DNA of 12,151 nt from Methanobacteriota archaeon (GTDB lineage Archaea; Halobacteriota; Halobacteria; Halobacteriales; Halalkalicoccaceae), in the NCBI GenBank assembly GCA_022561895.1, contig JADFQH010000044.1, forward strand, positions 1,319-13,469. Direction: 5' to 3'. How positions within the stretch are numbered: position 1 is the stretch's first letter; the number at the start of each line of letters is the position of its first letter. Positions 5,810 through 12,151 of the stretch are shown piece after piece. The notes under the pieces were generated by a model that saw only the letters and a list, made by a program, of their open reading frames with translations, did not search any database and was not told where the DNA came from. The position numbers and the translations under genes are program-made.

Positions 5810-7419
5810 TCATCCGCGGGCGTCGGTGTCGGCCGGTCGACGAGTAGGCGGTCCAATGCATCGACCATCGCAACCACGCTCGCGCGCGTGATATCCGCGT
5901 CGCTTCGCGCGACGGTCACGGTCCGATCCCCACGCGACATGGTGACTTCGACGGTGACGACCGCGTCCGTCCCACCGGTGATCGCGTCGACGTGGTAGGA
6001 GTCGAGCTGGGCGTCCGCGGCCGAGCCGAGTGCCTCCCTCACAGCGGAGACCGCCGCGTCCACGGGCCCGCTACCGACGCCGCTTGCGACCCGTTGCTCG
6101 CCATCGACTTCGAGGCGAACACTGGCTGTGGGGGTTGCGCCGCCGCTTGCGGCCGTCAGATCCAAAAGTGACACCCGCCGATCCCGCTCGTCTCCACTCA
6201 CGTCTTCTGCGATGGCCAGCAGATCCGCGTCAGTGACGCGCTTTCCCCTGTCTGCGAGCGTTTTCACCCGCGAAACAACCTCTGAGAGCGCCTCCTCGCT
6301 CACCGAAACGTCGTGTTCGGCGAGTGCAGCGCGCGCACCCGCCCGCCCGGTGTGCTTTCCGAGGACGAGCCGTCGCTCCCGGCCCACCGTCTCGGGCGAA
6401 TAAGGCTCATACATCCGCTCGTCTTTCAGGGTGCCATCCGTGTGAATCCCGCTCTCGTGGGCGAAGGCGTTCTCGCCAACGACGGCCTTGTTCGGCGGGA
6501 GCGCAACGCCCGTGTACCGCGAGACGATACCGGCGAGTTCGTAAAGCAGGGTGGTCTCGACGGTTTCGATCCCATAACAGTGCGAAAGGGCGATCGCGAC
6601 CTCCTCCAAGGCGACGTTGCCCGCGCGCTCGCCGACGCCGTTGACGGTGGCATGCACCATATCCGCACCCGCCGCGACGCTCGCAAGCGCATTCGCCATC
6701 CCCAGCCCCAGATCATCGTGGGTGTGGGTGCTCGTCGGGCCCAACTCTGCGAGCCGCGAGACTGCCTCGTAGGCTTCTCCCGGACTGGCATGCCCAACGG
6801 TGTCGGCGTAACAGACTCGGTCGGCTCCGGCATCCAGTGCGCCGCCCAAGAGTTCGACGAGATAATCGAGATCGGCACGCGAGCCGTCCTCGCCGATCAC
6901 CTCGACCCAGAGGCCGTGTTCTCGGGCGTACTCAACTAACTCGACCGTGCGTTCGGCCACCTCTTCGCGGGTGGTCCCGACCTTTCCTTCGATATGTCGA
7001 TCGCTTGCCGGCACGACGATGGTGACGCCATCGACGCCGCAATCGAGCGCGAGGTCCACGTCGTTTCGCACCCCGCGGGCGAAGCTGGTTACTGTACTAC
7101 TGAGCCCGAGATCGGTCACCCGTTCGATGGTGCGGCGCTCGCCCTCGCCGGTGCAGGCGCTGCCGGCCTCGATAAACGGCACAGAAGCGGCGTCGAGCGT
7201 GCGGGCGATCTCTGCTTTCTCCTCGGGCGAAAGCGAGATACCCGGCGCTTGCTCGCCGTCGCGGAGCGTGGTATCGAGAAGGTCTATCGAGCGAACCGTG
7301 TCGAGACAGCCAGCAAAAGGGTTCTCATCGGGGGAGAATTTCGCATCCAGCCGGGTCGCCCCGACTTCCTCTATCCTCCGAAACCGAATGGTGAGGGTTG
7401 CTCTCCATTGTACTCCCAC
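5806..7419 (-). CDS. leuA: 2-isopropylmalate synthase / (R)-citramalate synthase family protein (LeuA/CimA)
   Basis: A 537-residue acyl-CoA condensing enzyme of branched-chain amino acid synthesis. LLDTTLRDGEQAPG (47-60) is the N-terminal signature, with R53 and metal ligand D54. THTHDDLG (231-238) supplies metal-binding H232 and H234, and VNGVGERAGNVALEEV (259-274) is the second signature. HESGIHTDG (321-329) follows in the linker. Residues from about 415 to the end form the C-terminal LeuA dimer (allosteric) domain. Sequence alone does not settle the substrate: 2-oxoisovalerate (leucine) or pyruvate (citramalate, toward isoleucine); the symbol is provisional. The only usable start is GTG 7419, since the frame has a stop at 7438-7440. 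This leaves about 45 non-conserved residues before the first motif. DUF192 lies 53 bp upstream. Confidence 0.88.
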   Translation of the reverse strand: MGVQWRATLTIRFRRIEEVGATRLDAKFSPDENPFAGCLDTVRSIDLLDTTLRDGEQAPGISLSPEEKAEIARTLDAASVPFIEAGSACTGEGERRTIERVTDLGLSSTVTSFARGVRNDVDLALDCGVDGVTIVVPASDRHIEGKVGTTREEVAERTVELVEYAREHGLWVEVIGEDGSRADLDYLVELLGGALDAGADRVCYADTVGHASPGEAYEAVSRLAELGPTSTHTHDDLGLGMANALASVAAGADMVHATVNGVGERAGNVALEEVAIALSHCYGIETVETTLLYELAGIVSRYTGVALPPNKAVVGENAFAHESGIHTDGTLKDERMYEPYSPETVGRERRLVLGKHTGRAGARAALAEHDVSVSEEALSEVVSRVKTLADRGKRVTDADLLAIAEDVSGDERDRRVSLLDLTAASGGATPTASVRLEVDGEQRVASGVGSGPVDAAVSAVREALGSAADAQLDSYHVDAITGGTDAVVTVEVTMSRGDRTVTVARSDADITRASVVAMVDALDRLLVDRPTPTPADD

Positions 7420-7472
7420 GAAAGACGAGGCAGTATATCAACGTGGTGGTCCCGACAGATACCGCGAGCCGG

Positions 7473-7814
7473 TCACTCCTCGAACCCGATACGATCTCCA
7501 GTACGAACTCCTTCAGTGCTTCCTGCGGGGAGTTCGCAGATCGTATCGGCCCGACCCCGACTGAAGCCGGTCCACGCGTCGAGGCGAGCAGTATGAGTGA
7601 CTTCGCCGTCGACCAGCCAGACCGCGTCGATAGCGAAGGGAACACAGAACATATGCAGCGACCGGGTAACGGGTTTTCCGAACTCGAAGACTAAGGCACT
7701 GTCCTCGGGGATCTCCCGGCGGAACATCAGCCCGCGGGCGCGGGCGAGAAACGAGTCGGCGATCTCGACGTTGCCTGCGATAACGATGTCGAGATCGCGG
7801 TGGACCAGACGCAC
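7473..7814 (-). CDS. DUF192 family protein
   Basis: A 113-residue protein matching the DUF192 pattern. It has ARGLMFR (27-32 region), a short charged turn and LVFEFGK (41-47). HMFCVPFAIDAVWLVDGEV (54-72) stands where the family has an F-W-M-K-N-T-x-x-P-L-D-x-x-F-L-x-x-G-x-V stretch, and ELPAGS (94-99) is conserved near the end. The family is a small beta-rich domain whose biochemical role is not established. Here no signal peptide is present, so it should be cytoplasmic. The start is GTG 7814; the nearby ATG 7840 is in another frame. It lies upstream of the LeuA/CimA gene on the same strand and may share its transcript. An 83-bp gap separates it from the divergent FAD enzyme gene. Confidence 0.82.
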   Translation of the reverse strand: MRLVHRDLDIVIAGNVEIADSFLARARGLMFRREIPEDSALVFEFGKPVTRSLHMFCVPFAIDAVWLVDGEVTHTARLDAWTGFSRGRADTICELPAGSTEGVRTGDRIGFEE

Positions 7815-7897
7815 ACCGGGAATCGGAAAAACACGGCCATGAGCCTTGTGGCCCGCGGAACCCTTTTGTTCGTCCGAACTAACAGGCGGTCGTTCTC

Positions 7898-9538
7898 ATG
7901 AGCGACGTCGCAATACTCGGCGGCGGGATCGGCGGGCTGAGCGCGGCCCACGAACTCACAGAACGGGGGTTTTCGGTCACCGTCTACGAGCGAAACGATC
8001 GCTTCGGCGGGAAGGCGCGTAGCGTTCCGGGACCGGATCGGGGCGGGGGAGCGCCACTTCCCGCCGAACACGGCTTTCGGTTCTTTCCGGGCTACTACCG
8101 CCACGTCGAAGACACGATGAAACGGATTCCCGTTCACGAGGGTCGAACCGCCGCCGAGAACCTTGTTTCGACCGAGGGGACACTGCTTGCACGCACCGTC
8201 GGCGAGGAGACGATCAGTTCGACGCGAACCCCGAAAAGTCTCGAGGAGTGGCGTTCGATTCTGCGCCCGAGCTTCGCCACCGAGGAGCTGTCGAACCCCG
8301 AGGCCCGGTTTTTCGCGGAGCGCATGCTCGTCTTGCTCACGAGCTGTGAGGCCCGGATGGACGAGCAGTGGGACCGGACCTCGTGGTGGGAGTTCGTCGA
8401 CGCGGGCAACCGCTCGAAAGGATTTCAACAAGCGGTCTCTGCAACCCAACTGCTCGTTGCGCTTCGCCCCGAACTGGGCAGCGCTCGAACGGTGGGCCGG
8501 ATCTACCTCCAGCTCATGCGCGGGCACGTCGATCCCAGAACACCGACCGAGCGCGTCCTCAACGGGCCGACGAGCGAGGTCTGGATCGATCCGTGGGTGG
8601 AGTATCTCGACGAGCAAGGGGTCGAGCTTCGGGCGAACTCGTCGGTGACCGAACTCGAGTTCGACGGCGGGCGGATTTCTACTATCGCTATCGAAGACGA
8701 AACGGGAGTAGATCGTGAAACGGCGGATCAGTACGTGCTGGCCGTCCCGGTTGGAGCGGCTCGACGGCTGGTCTCGCCCGAGATCGGACGGGCGGCCCCC
8801 TCGCTCTCCCGACTGAATCGCCTTCGCACGGAATGGATGAACGGCATTCAGTTCTATCTCGAAAATGACCTTCCGCTGGTTCGGGGCCACGGCGTCTACA
8901 CCGACTCGCCGTGGGCGCTGACCTCGATCTCGCAGGGGCAGTTCTGGGAGCGCGATCTGTCGAGCTACGGCGACGGCGAGATCTCGGGGATTCTCTCGGT
9001 GATCGCCTCCGACTGGAACACTCCCGGAATCGTCTACGGCAAGCCCGCAAAGGAGTGTCGCCGCGAGGAGATCGCGACCGAGATCTGGGAGCAGCTGAAA
9101 CGCCATCTGAACCGCGAGGGCGAGCGGCTGACGGACGACAATTTGATCGAGTGGTATCTCGATCCCGCACTCGAAGAGCGCGAAGGCGGCGTCGAGAACC
9201 GCGAGCCGCTATTAGTGAATACGGTCGGTTCGTGGCGCTACCGGCCCGATGCTCGCACGGAAATCGATAACCTGACAGTGGCCGCCGACTACGTCCGGAC
9301 GAACAGCGATCTCGCGACGATGGAGTCCGCAAACGAAGCCGCACGCCACGCCACGAACGCGATCCTCGAGCGGACCGGGTCGGACGCGAAGGCCTGTGAG
9401 ATATGGCCGCTTGCGGAGCCCGCGGTCTTCGAGCCGCTAAAGGCCCAAGACAGGGTTCGCTACCGTCTCGGACTTCCTCATCCGGGCGATGTGACGCACG
9501 CTGCCAGAAGAACGATCAAACGACTCGCACGCACGTAG
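7898..9538 (+). CDS. FAD-dependent oxidoreductase, phytoene desaturase/hydroxysqualene dehydroxylase-like
   Basis: A 546-residue flavoprotein. GGGIGGLSAAHEL (8-20) with E31 at the end of the second strand is the dinucleotide-binding motif, and RFGGKAR (35-41) follows as in the amine oxidase/desaturase superfamily. EHGFRFFPGYYRH (57-69) is typical of the desaturase-like branch that includes zeta-carotene desaturase and hydroxysqualene dehydroxylase relatives. Near the C-terminus, NLTVAADYVRT (about 458-468), then a SANEAARHATNAI helix, forms the second FAD contact. The substrate is probably a hydrophobic isoprenoid or similar molecule, but this is inference. ATG 7898 gives a complete Rossmann N-terminus. 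The stop codon abuts the next ATG with no gap. A CTTTTG stretch about 30 bp before the ATG could be a weak leaderless promoter. Confidence 0.83.
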   Translation: MSDVAILGGGIGGLSAAHELTERGFSVTVYERNDRFGGKARSVPGPDRGGGAPLPAEHGFRFFPGYYRHVEDTMKRIPVHEGRTAAENLVSTEGTLLARTVGEETISSTRTPKSLEEWRSILRPSFATEELSNPEARFFAERMLVLLTSCEARMDEQWDRTSWWEFVDAGNRSKGFQQAVSATQLLVALRPELGSARTVGRIYLQLMRGHVDPRTPTERVLNGPTSEVWIDPWVEYLDEQGVELRANSSVTELEFDGGRISTIAIEDETGVDRETADQYVLAVPVGAARRLVSPEIGRAAPSLSRLNRLRTEWMNGIQFYLENDLPLVRGHGVYTDSPWALTSISQGQFWERDLSSYGDGEISGILSVIASDWNTPGIVYGKPAKECRREEIATEIWEQLKRHLNREGERLTDDNLIEWYLDPALEEREGGVENREPLLVNTVGSWRYRPDARTEIDNLTVAADYVRTNSDLATMESANEAARHATNAILERTGSDAKACEIWPLAEPAVFEPLKAQDRVRYRLGLPHPGDVTHAARRTIKRLART

Positions 9539-10069
9539 ATGAAACGAACACCTACCGGAACCTCGGTCGGCGTCGACGACCCCTACGAGCACGCTGGGCG
9601 CTGTGACCACCTCACGAGCGTCGGGCGGTGTCGATACGCGATCGAACAGCCCGAACGGGACCCCGCGTTCGCCCGCAAGCGCCACGCGGCGGAGTACGCG
9701 TGTCTCGTAAGCGAAGCGGGCTGTGAGTGGTCCGACTGCCCGCATTTTCGCTCGCGGGCGAGCGAGCACGAATGCCATCGCTGCGGGCTCGAAGAACGAC
9801 GGATGGCTGGTTCGGCCAAACGACCCCTACTCGAAGAGCACCATCTGTCCTACCGTGGATCGAGGGATGAAAACGACGGCGAGGAGACGAGCCACGAGAT
9901 CACCGTTTCTCTCTGTCGGTGGTGTCACGCGAAGATCCACGGCTCGTGGGCGCGGATCGACGACGACGTCTCGCCCAGCCCCGAGGCGCTGGCGGAAGCC
10001 GAGGGCCGGCGGAGCCGCGAACTCGACGAGGGCGAGTTTCGAACCGCGAGCGAGCGATTCGACCGGTGA
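9539..10069 (+). CDS. Cys/His-rich HNH-like protein of unknown function
   Basis: A 176-residue acidic protein not assigned to a named family. Cys and His residues fall in two blocks: C22, C31, C55, C62, C67 and H69, then C79-x2-C82, HH (101-102), C126-x2-C129-H130 and H134. The second block reads CxxC ... LEEHHLSYR ... LCRWCHAKIH, the layout of zinc-stabilised HNH nucleases, where CxxC pairs bind a structural zinc and the histidines form the beta-beta-alpha metal active site. The first block may hold another zinc. Nuclease activity is inference; many such proteins act on nucleic acid and some are inactive. ATG 9539 directly follows the stop codon of the FAD enzyme, so translation is probably coupled. 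No mobile-element features surround it. Confidence 0.7.
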   Translation: MKRTPTGTSVGVDDPYEHAGRCDHLTSVGRCRYAIEQPERDPAFARKRHAAEYACLVSEAGCEWSDCPHFRSRASEHECHRCGLEERRMAGSAKRPLLEEHHLSYRGSRDENDGEETSHEITVSLCRWCHAKIHGSWARIDDDVSPSPEALAEAEGRRSRELDEGEFRTASERFDR

Positions 10070-10107
10070 TTCGCGACGCTTTTCTTCCCCCATCGGCTAC
10101 CGTCAGT

Positions 10108-10653
10108 ATGCAAATCGACGTGGTCGACAACCACGGCCAGTTCACCCATCTCGAAGGGCGCGCCCTGCGCGATATCGGCGTTGAAACGGAGACCATCGAC
10201 AACGAGACGCCTCCAGAGGAGATCGACGCCGACGGACTCGTTCTCTCCGGTGGTCCCGAGATGTCGCGGGCCGGGCGCTGTGGCAAGTATCTCGACCTCG
10301 GGATCCCAGTCCTGGGGATCTGTCTCGGCATGCAGGTGATCGCCGCGGAACTCGGCGGCAGCGTTGCGGGCGGCGAGTACGGTGGCTATGCGGACGTGAC
10401 GGTCGAAATTGAGGAAAAAGCGGATCCACTCGTCGGCTCGCTCGCACCGGAAACCCGCGTGTGGGCCAGTCACGCGGACGAGGTCAAAGAGCTTCCAGAG
10501 GGGTTCGACCTGACCGCAACAAGCGAGGTTTGTGGAATCGAGGCGATGAGCAACGAATCGAGGAATCTCTACGGCGTTCAGTGGCATCCCGAAGTCGCAC
10601 ACACCGAACGGGGCGAAGAGGTGTTCCGTAATTTCCGGGCGATCTGTGAATAA
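10108..10653 (+). CDS. guaAA: GMP synthase glutamine amidotransferase subunit (subunit A)
   Basis: A 181-residue class I glutaminase that releases ammonia from glutamine for the separate ATP-pyrophosphatase subunit in converting XMP to GMP. LSGGP (46-50), GICLGMQVIA (70-79) with nucleophile C72, and GVQWHPEV (156-163) with H160 and E162 give the complete triad. The length fits the archaeal split enzyme, where bacteria carry one fused protein. The frame is open further upstream, but those 63 codons overlap the preceding gene in another frame; ATG 10108 begins the conserved MQIDVVDNHGQ. The partner subunit is not in the window. The stop lies directly against the stop of the convergent DUF3194 gene. 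Confidence 0.93.
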   Translation: MQIDVVDNHGQFTHLEGRALRDIGVETETIDNETPPEEIDADGLVLSGGPEMSRAGRCGKYLDLGIPVLGICLGMQVIAAELGGSVAGGEYGGYADVTVEIEEKADPLVGSLAPETRVWASHADEVKELPEGFDLTATSEVCGIEAMSNESRNLYGVQWHPEVAHTERGEEVFRNFRAICE

Positions 10654-10893
10654 CTAGCTCTCGCTTTCTTCGAAGAGTTCGTCAACCGCCGATTCGGCCG
10701 CCCGCACCGCGTCCTCTGCGACCTGTTCGCTCTCCTCGCCAGCGTTGAGATACACGTCGATCTCCAGAACCCCGTCTTCGAATCGCACTGTCACATCTAG
10801 GTCATCCACATCCGAACGACTGTACCGCGAGAAAATCAGCCCTTCTGCGGCTTCCGCGGCAGTTCTGACGACCTGTTCGTCCGTGGGCTCCAT
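10654..10893 (-). CDS. DUF3194 family protein
   Basis: A 79-residue very acidic protein with an N-terminal helix (5-20), a strand pair around DLDVTVRFEDGVLEIDVYLN (31-50) and a long C-terminal helix (52-76). This matches the small archaeal DUF3194 family, which tends to lie next to prefoldin beta. Its ATG directly follows the prefoldin stop with no gap, so the two are surely co-translated. The function is unknown; the coupling hints at a part in chaperone or translation-related work, which is inference. Confidence 0.85.
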   Translation of the reverse strand: MEPTDEQVVRTAAEAAEGLIFSRYSRSDVDDLDVTVRFEDGVLEIDVYLNAGEESEQVAEDAVRAAESAVDELFEESES

Positions 10894-11301
10894 CTACGCG
10901 CCGCCAGGACCGCCCGGACCGGGGCCACCCATGCCGCCGGGGCTCGGGCCGCCGCCCGCGCCGCCGAGCATCTGCTGAAGCTCCTGCTGGAGCTCCTCGA
11001 ACTGCGTCTGGACGCGCTCTTCTTGTTTCTTCAGCGTTTCGAGGCGGACTTCGAGACTGTCGACCTTCTCGTCGAGTTCGTCGTTCGCACTCTCGTGGTC
11101 GGTCTCGATCAGCAGTTCGCCGGCCTCGCGGTACATCGTGGTTCCCTCATCGACATCCGCCAGGGTTTCGAGCGCCTGCTGGGTTTCGTTGAGGCTGGAT
11201 TCGGCCTGGTTCTTCTGGACGGCGACCTGCTGGGCCGTCTCCTGAAGACCCTGTAGCTCCTCGAGTTTCTCCTGTGCTTCCGGCGGTAGGTTACCCTGCA
11301 T
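10894..11301 (-). CDS. pfdB: Prefoldin subunit beta (GimC beta)
   Basis: A 135-residue subunit of the hexameric archaeal prefoldin (two alpha, four beta), which hands unfolded proteins to the thermosome. Two Gln/Glu/Leu-rich coiled-coil helices (about 5-48 and 70-112) flank a hairpin containing TTMYREAGELLIETD (54-68), the family's conserved segment. The start MQGNLPPEAQEKLEELQ is typical. Residues 113-135 form a Gly/Pro-rich tail (GGAGGGPSPGGM...) beyond the helical core, likely disordered. It is followed without gap by the DUF3194 gene. Confidence 0.93.
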   Translation of the reverse strand: MQGNLPPEAQEKLEELQGLQETAQQVAVQKNQAESSLNETQQALETLADVDEGTTMYREAGELLIETDHESANDELDEKVDSLEVRLETLKKQEERVQTQFEELQQELQQMLGGAGGGPSPGGMGGPGPGGPGGA

Positions 11302-11318
11302 ATCGCAAGCGAGGCGAC

Positions 11319-11350
11319 CCGGACGGAAAAACCCCCGCTTTGCCGTCCGG
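11319..11350. repeat. Inverted repeat in the pfdB upstream region
   Basis: CCGGACGG (11319-11326) pairs with CCGTCCGG (11343-11350) around a 16-nt loop. On the minus strand the loop carries five G followed by five T just inside the stem, 18 bp before the pfdB start. It could be part of the leader or a terminator-like element for the upstream small gene. Confidence 0.5.
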
Positions 11351-11374
11351 TGATCCGCATCGAACGGACTGACG

Positions 11375-11683
11375 TCACTGTTGGCTCGCCACTTGGAGAT
11401 CTCGTGTCACCTGTGAATCGATCTGCGCGATGATGGACTCGATGAGCGAACCCCGCTTTACCCGCACCGTCTTCAGATGACTCGCGCCGGGAACGAGAAC
11501 GCAGAGATCGAGCACTACGCCGGACGATGCAACCGGACTCGTTTCGTCCGTAACCCACTCGTACGAGACAACCAGCCACTCTTGGCTCGCTACGGTGACA
11601 CGTGGAGAGCCGGATGATGCAGACCACAGATCGCCGTCGCTCGATAGCGACCCGTCGTCGAACTGATCCCTCGATAGAGTCAT
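11375..11683 (-). CDS. Hypothetical small protein between pcc1 and pfdB
   Basis: I do not recognise this 102-residue protein. It begins MTLSRDQFDDG, has a Ser-rich acidic N-terminal part, then a beta-like core (VTVASQEWLVVSYEWVT and GVVLDLCVLVPG) and a C-terminal helix ending in DSQVTRDLQVASQQ. Coding support is moderate: it is the only sizeable frame in the pcc1-pfdB gap, lies on the same strand, and has codon use biased to GC in the third position, though less than its neighbours. ATG 11683 was chosen over an upstream TTG (11710) because a TATA-like element sits about 28 bp before it. No membrane segment or cofactor motif is visible. Confidence 0.5.
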   Translation of the reverse strand: MTLSRDQFDDGSLSSDGDLWSASSGSPRVTVASQEWLVVSYEWVTDETSPVASSGVVLDLCVLVPGASHLKTVRVKRGSLIESIIAQIDSQVTRDLQVASQQ

Positions 11684-11705
11684 ACTATCTACATTAGAGA
11701 CGATG

Positions 11706-11715
11706 TACAAATAGG
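11706..11715 (-). promoter_or_regulatory. Candidate TATA element of the small hypothetical gene
   Basis: On the minus strand CCTATTTGTA lies about 28 bp before ATG 11683, the spacing expected for a leaderless haloarchaeal transcript. The surrounding sequence is AT-richer than the neighbouring genes. Confidence 0.35.
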
Positions 11716-11774
11716 TTGTGCTGATGACAGCTACGAGACCGAGAGTCGCGTGAGAAGAGAAGTCGTCACGGGCG

Positions 11775-12047
11775 CTACTCGTCGGATGATGGTCGGCGAC
11801 TGTCGAGCTCCGCGACCGTTTCCGTCGTATCGAGAAGCGTTAGCCACGTGTTCATCGCCGCACGAAGCGCAACGAGATCCGCGGCTTCGATCCGGATGGT
11901 GAGCATTTCTCCGTTCCGTGAGACAGCCACCGATGAACGCTCATCACCGAGGTCCGCTACTTCAGGGAGGATCGAACGCTCGATGAGGCGGGCGCTCTGG
12001 AAGTCGTCGTACTCACACGCGAGAGAAGCAGTATGGGGAGCGCTCAA
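11775..12047 (-). CDS. pcc1: KEOPS complex subunit Pcc1
   Basis: A 90-residue subunit of KEOPS, the complex that makes the t6A modification at position 37 of ANN-decoding tRNAs; Pcc1 forms the dimer hub that binds Kae1. The fold pattern is visible: SARLIERSILPEV (18-30), SSVAVSRNGEMLTIRIEAADLVALRAAMNTWLTLLD (38-73, with the A-x-D-x-x-x-LRAA-x-N core) and a polar tail. The start is TTG 12047, whose last bases form the TGA stop of rpoP (TTGA overlap); no in-frame ATG precedes the conserved part. Together with rpoP this is the conserved archaeal order. Confidence 0.87.
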   Translation of the reverse strand: MSAPHTASLACEYDDFQSARLIERSILPEVADLGDERSSVAVSRNGEMLTIRIEAADLVALRAAMNTWLTLLDTTETVAELDSRRPSSDE

Positions 12048-12151
12048 TTGACGCCGACTTCTTTGATGTCGCGGCTTCGTTCCTTGAGCAGGACGCGATG
12101 GCCGCAGTACGGACAGCGAACCCCCCCATATTCGTCGAGTTCGACATCGCG
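12044..12151 (-). CDS. rpoP: DNA-directed RNA polymerase subunit P (Rpb12), C-terminal part
   Basis: The fragment gives 35 residues, RDVELDEYGGVRCPYCGHRVLLKERSRDIKEVGVN, read from the window edge (key: YGG, C-P-Y-C-G-H-R and the KERSRDIKEV tail). This matches the C-terminal half of archaeal RpoP, whose zinc site uses this CxxC plus an N-terminal CxxC that lies outside the window. The stop TGA overlaps the pcc1 TTG start by 3 bases within TTGA. Confidence 0.92.
   Translation of the reverse strand, partial: RDVELDEYGGVRCPYCGHRVLLKERSRDIKEVGVN

Noticed and set aside
7727..9106. A 459-codon open frame on the - strand opposite the FAD enzyme
   Set aside because: It has no recognisable motif and lies antisense to a gene with strong FAD-binding motifs.
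9539..10069. Homing endonuclease or mobile-element interpretation of the HNH-like protein
   Set aside because: No intron, intein, terminal repeats or transposase is nearby, and the gene sits in a tight coding run with zero gap to its neighbour.
9919..10107. Longer GuaAA starting upstream at 9919
   Set aside because: The extra 63 residues overlap the HNH-like gene in another frame and are Arg-rich; the family begins at MQIDVVDNHGQ.

Overview
The window reads as chromosomal DNA of a haloarchaeon. Coding regions are GC-rich with acidic predicted proteins and very tight gene packing. It holds the archaeal CobY and CbiZ cobamide enzymes, a HalOD1-type protein seen in haloarchaea, and the archaeal information-processing set rpoP, pcc1 and prefoldin beta. 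A tRNA gene lacks an encoded CCA and has an archaeal TATA-type promoter.

Positions 1-4887 (+ strand) form a cobamide (vitamin B12) salvage and late-assembly cluster: the 3' end of cobY, then cobD, cbiZ, cobO, a class I SAM methyltransferase with an N-terminal membrane anchor, and cbiP/cobQ. CobO attaches the adenosyl ligand, CbiP amidates to adenosylcobyric acid, and CobD makes aminopropanol phosphate. CobY activates the cobinamide phosphate with GTP. CbiZ returns salvaged cobinamide to cobyric acid so it can re-enter the archaeal route. The methyltransferase is the member without an obvious role. A perfect 30-bp palindrome lies in the cobY-cobD gap.

Positions 4888-5491 hold a type II tRNA-Ser(CGA) gene with a good promoter, followed by about 420 bp without a gene. 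The tRNA 3' end and its downstream flank are duplicated 129 bp further on. The second copy is split by a 59-bp insert made of two palindromes, and an inverted copy of the T-arm lies between the copies. The pattern resembles an integration site with a small remnant. Next comes an AT-rich stretch leading to a small HalOD1-domain protein (5492-5809).

Positions 5806-7814 (- strand) hold a DUF192 protein and a LeuA/CimA-family acyltransferase, which overlaps the convergent HalOD1 gene by 4 bp. Positions 7898-10653 (+ strand) hold an FAD-dependent, desaturase-like oxidoreductase, a Cys/His-rich HNH-like protein with no gap before it, and the glutaminase subunit of archaeal GMP synthase.

Positions 10654-12151 (- strand) hold the conserved archaeal run read right to left: rpoP (partial), pcc1 (KEOPS), an unrecognised small protein, prefoldin beta and a DUF3194 protein. 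Most genes are ordinary housekeeping or accessory genes. The best leads are the rearranged tRNA-Ser flank, the cobY-cobD palindrome, the anchored methyltransferase, and the FAD enzyme plus HNH-like pair.
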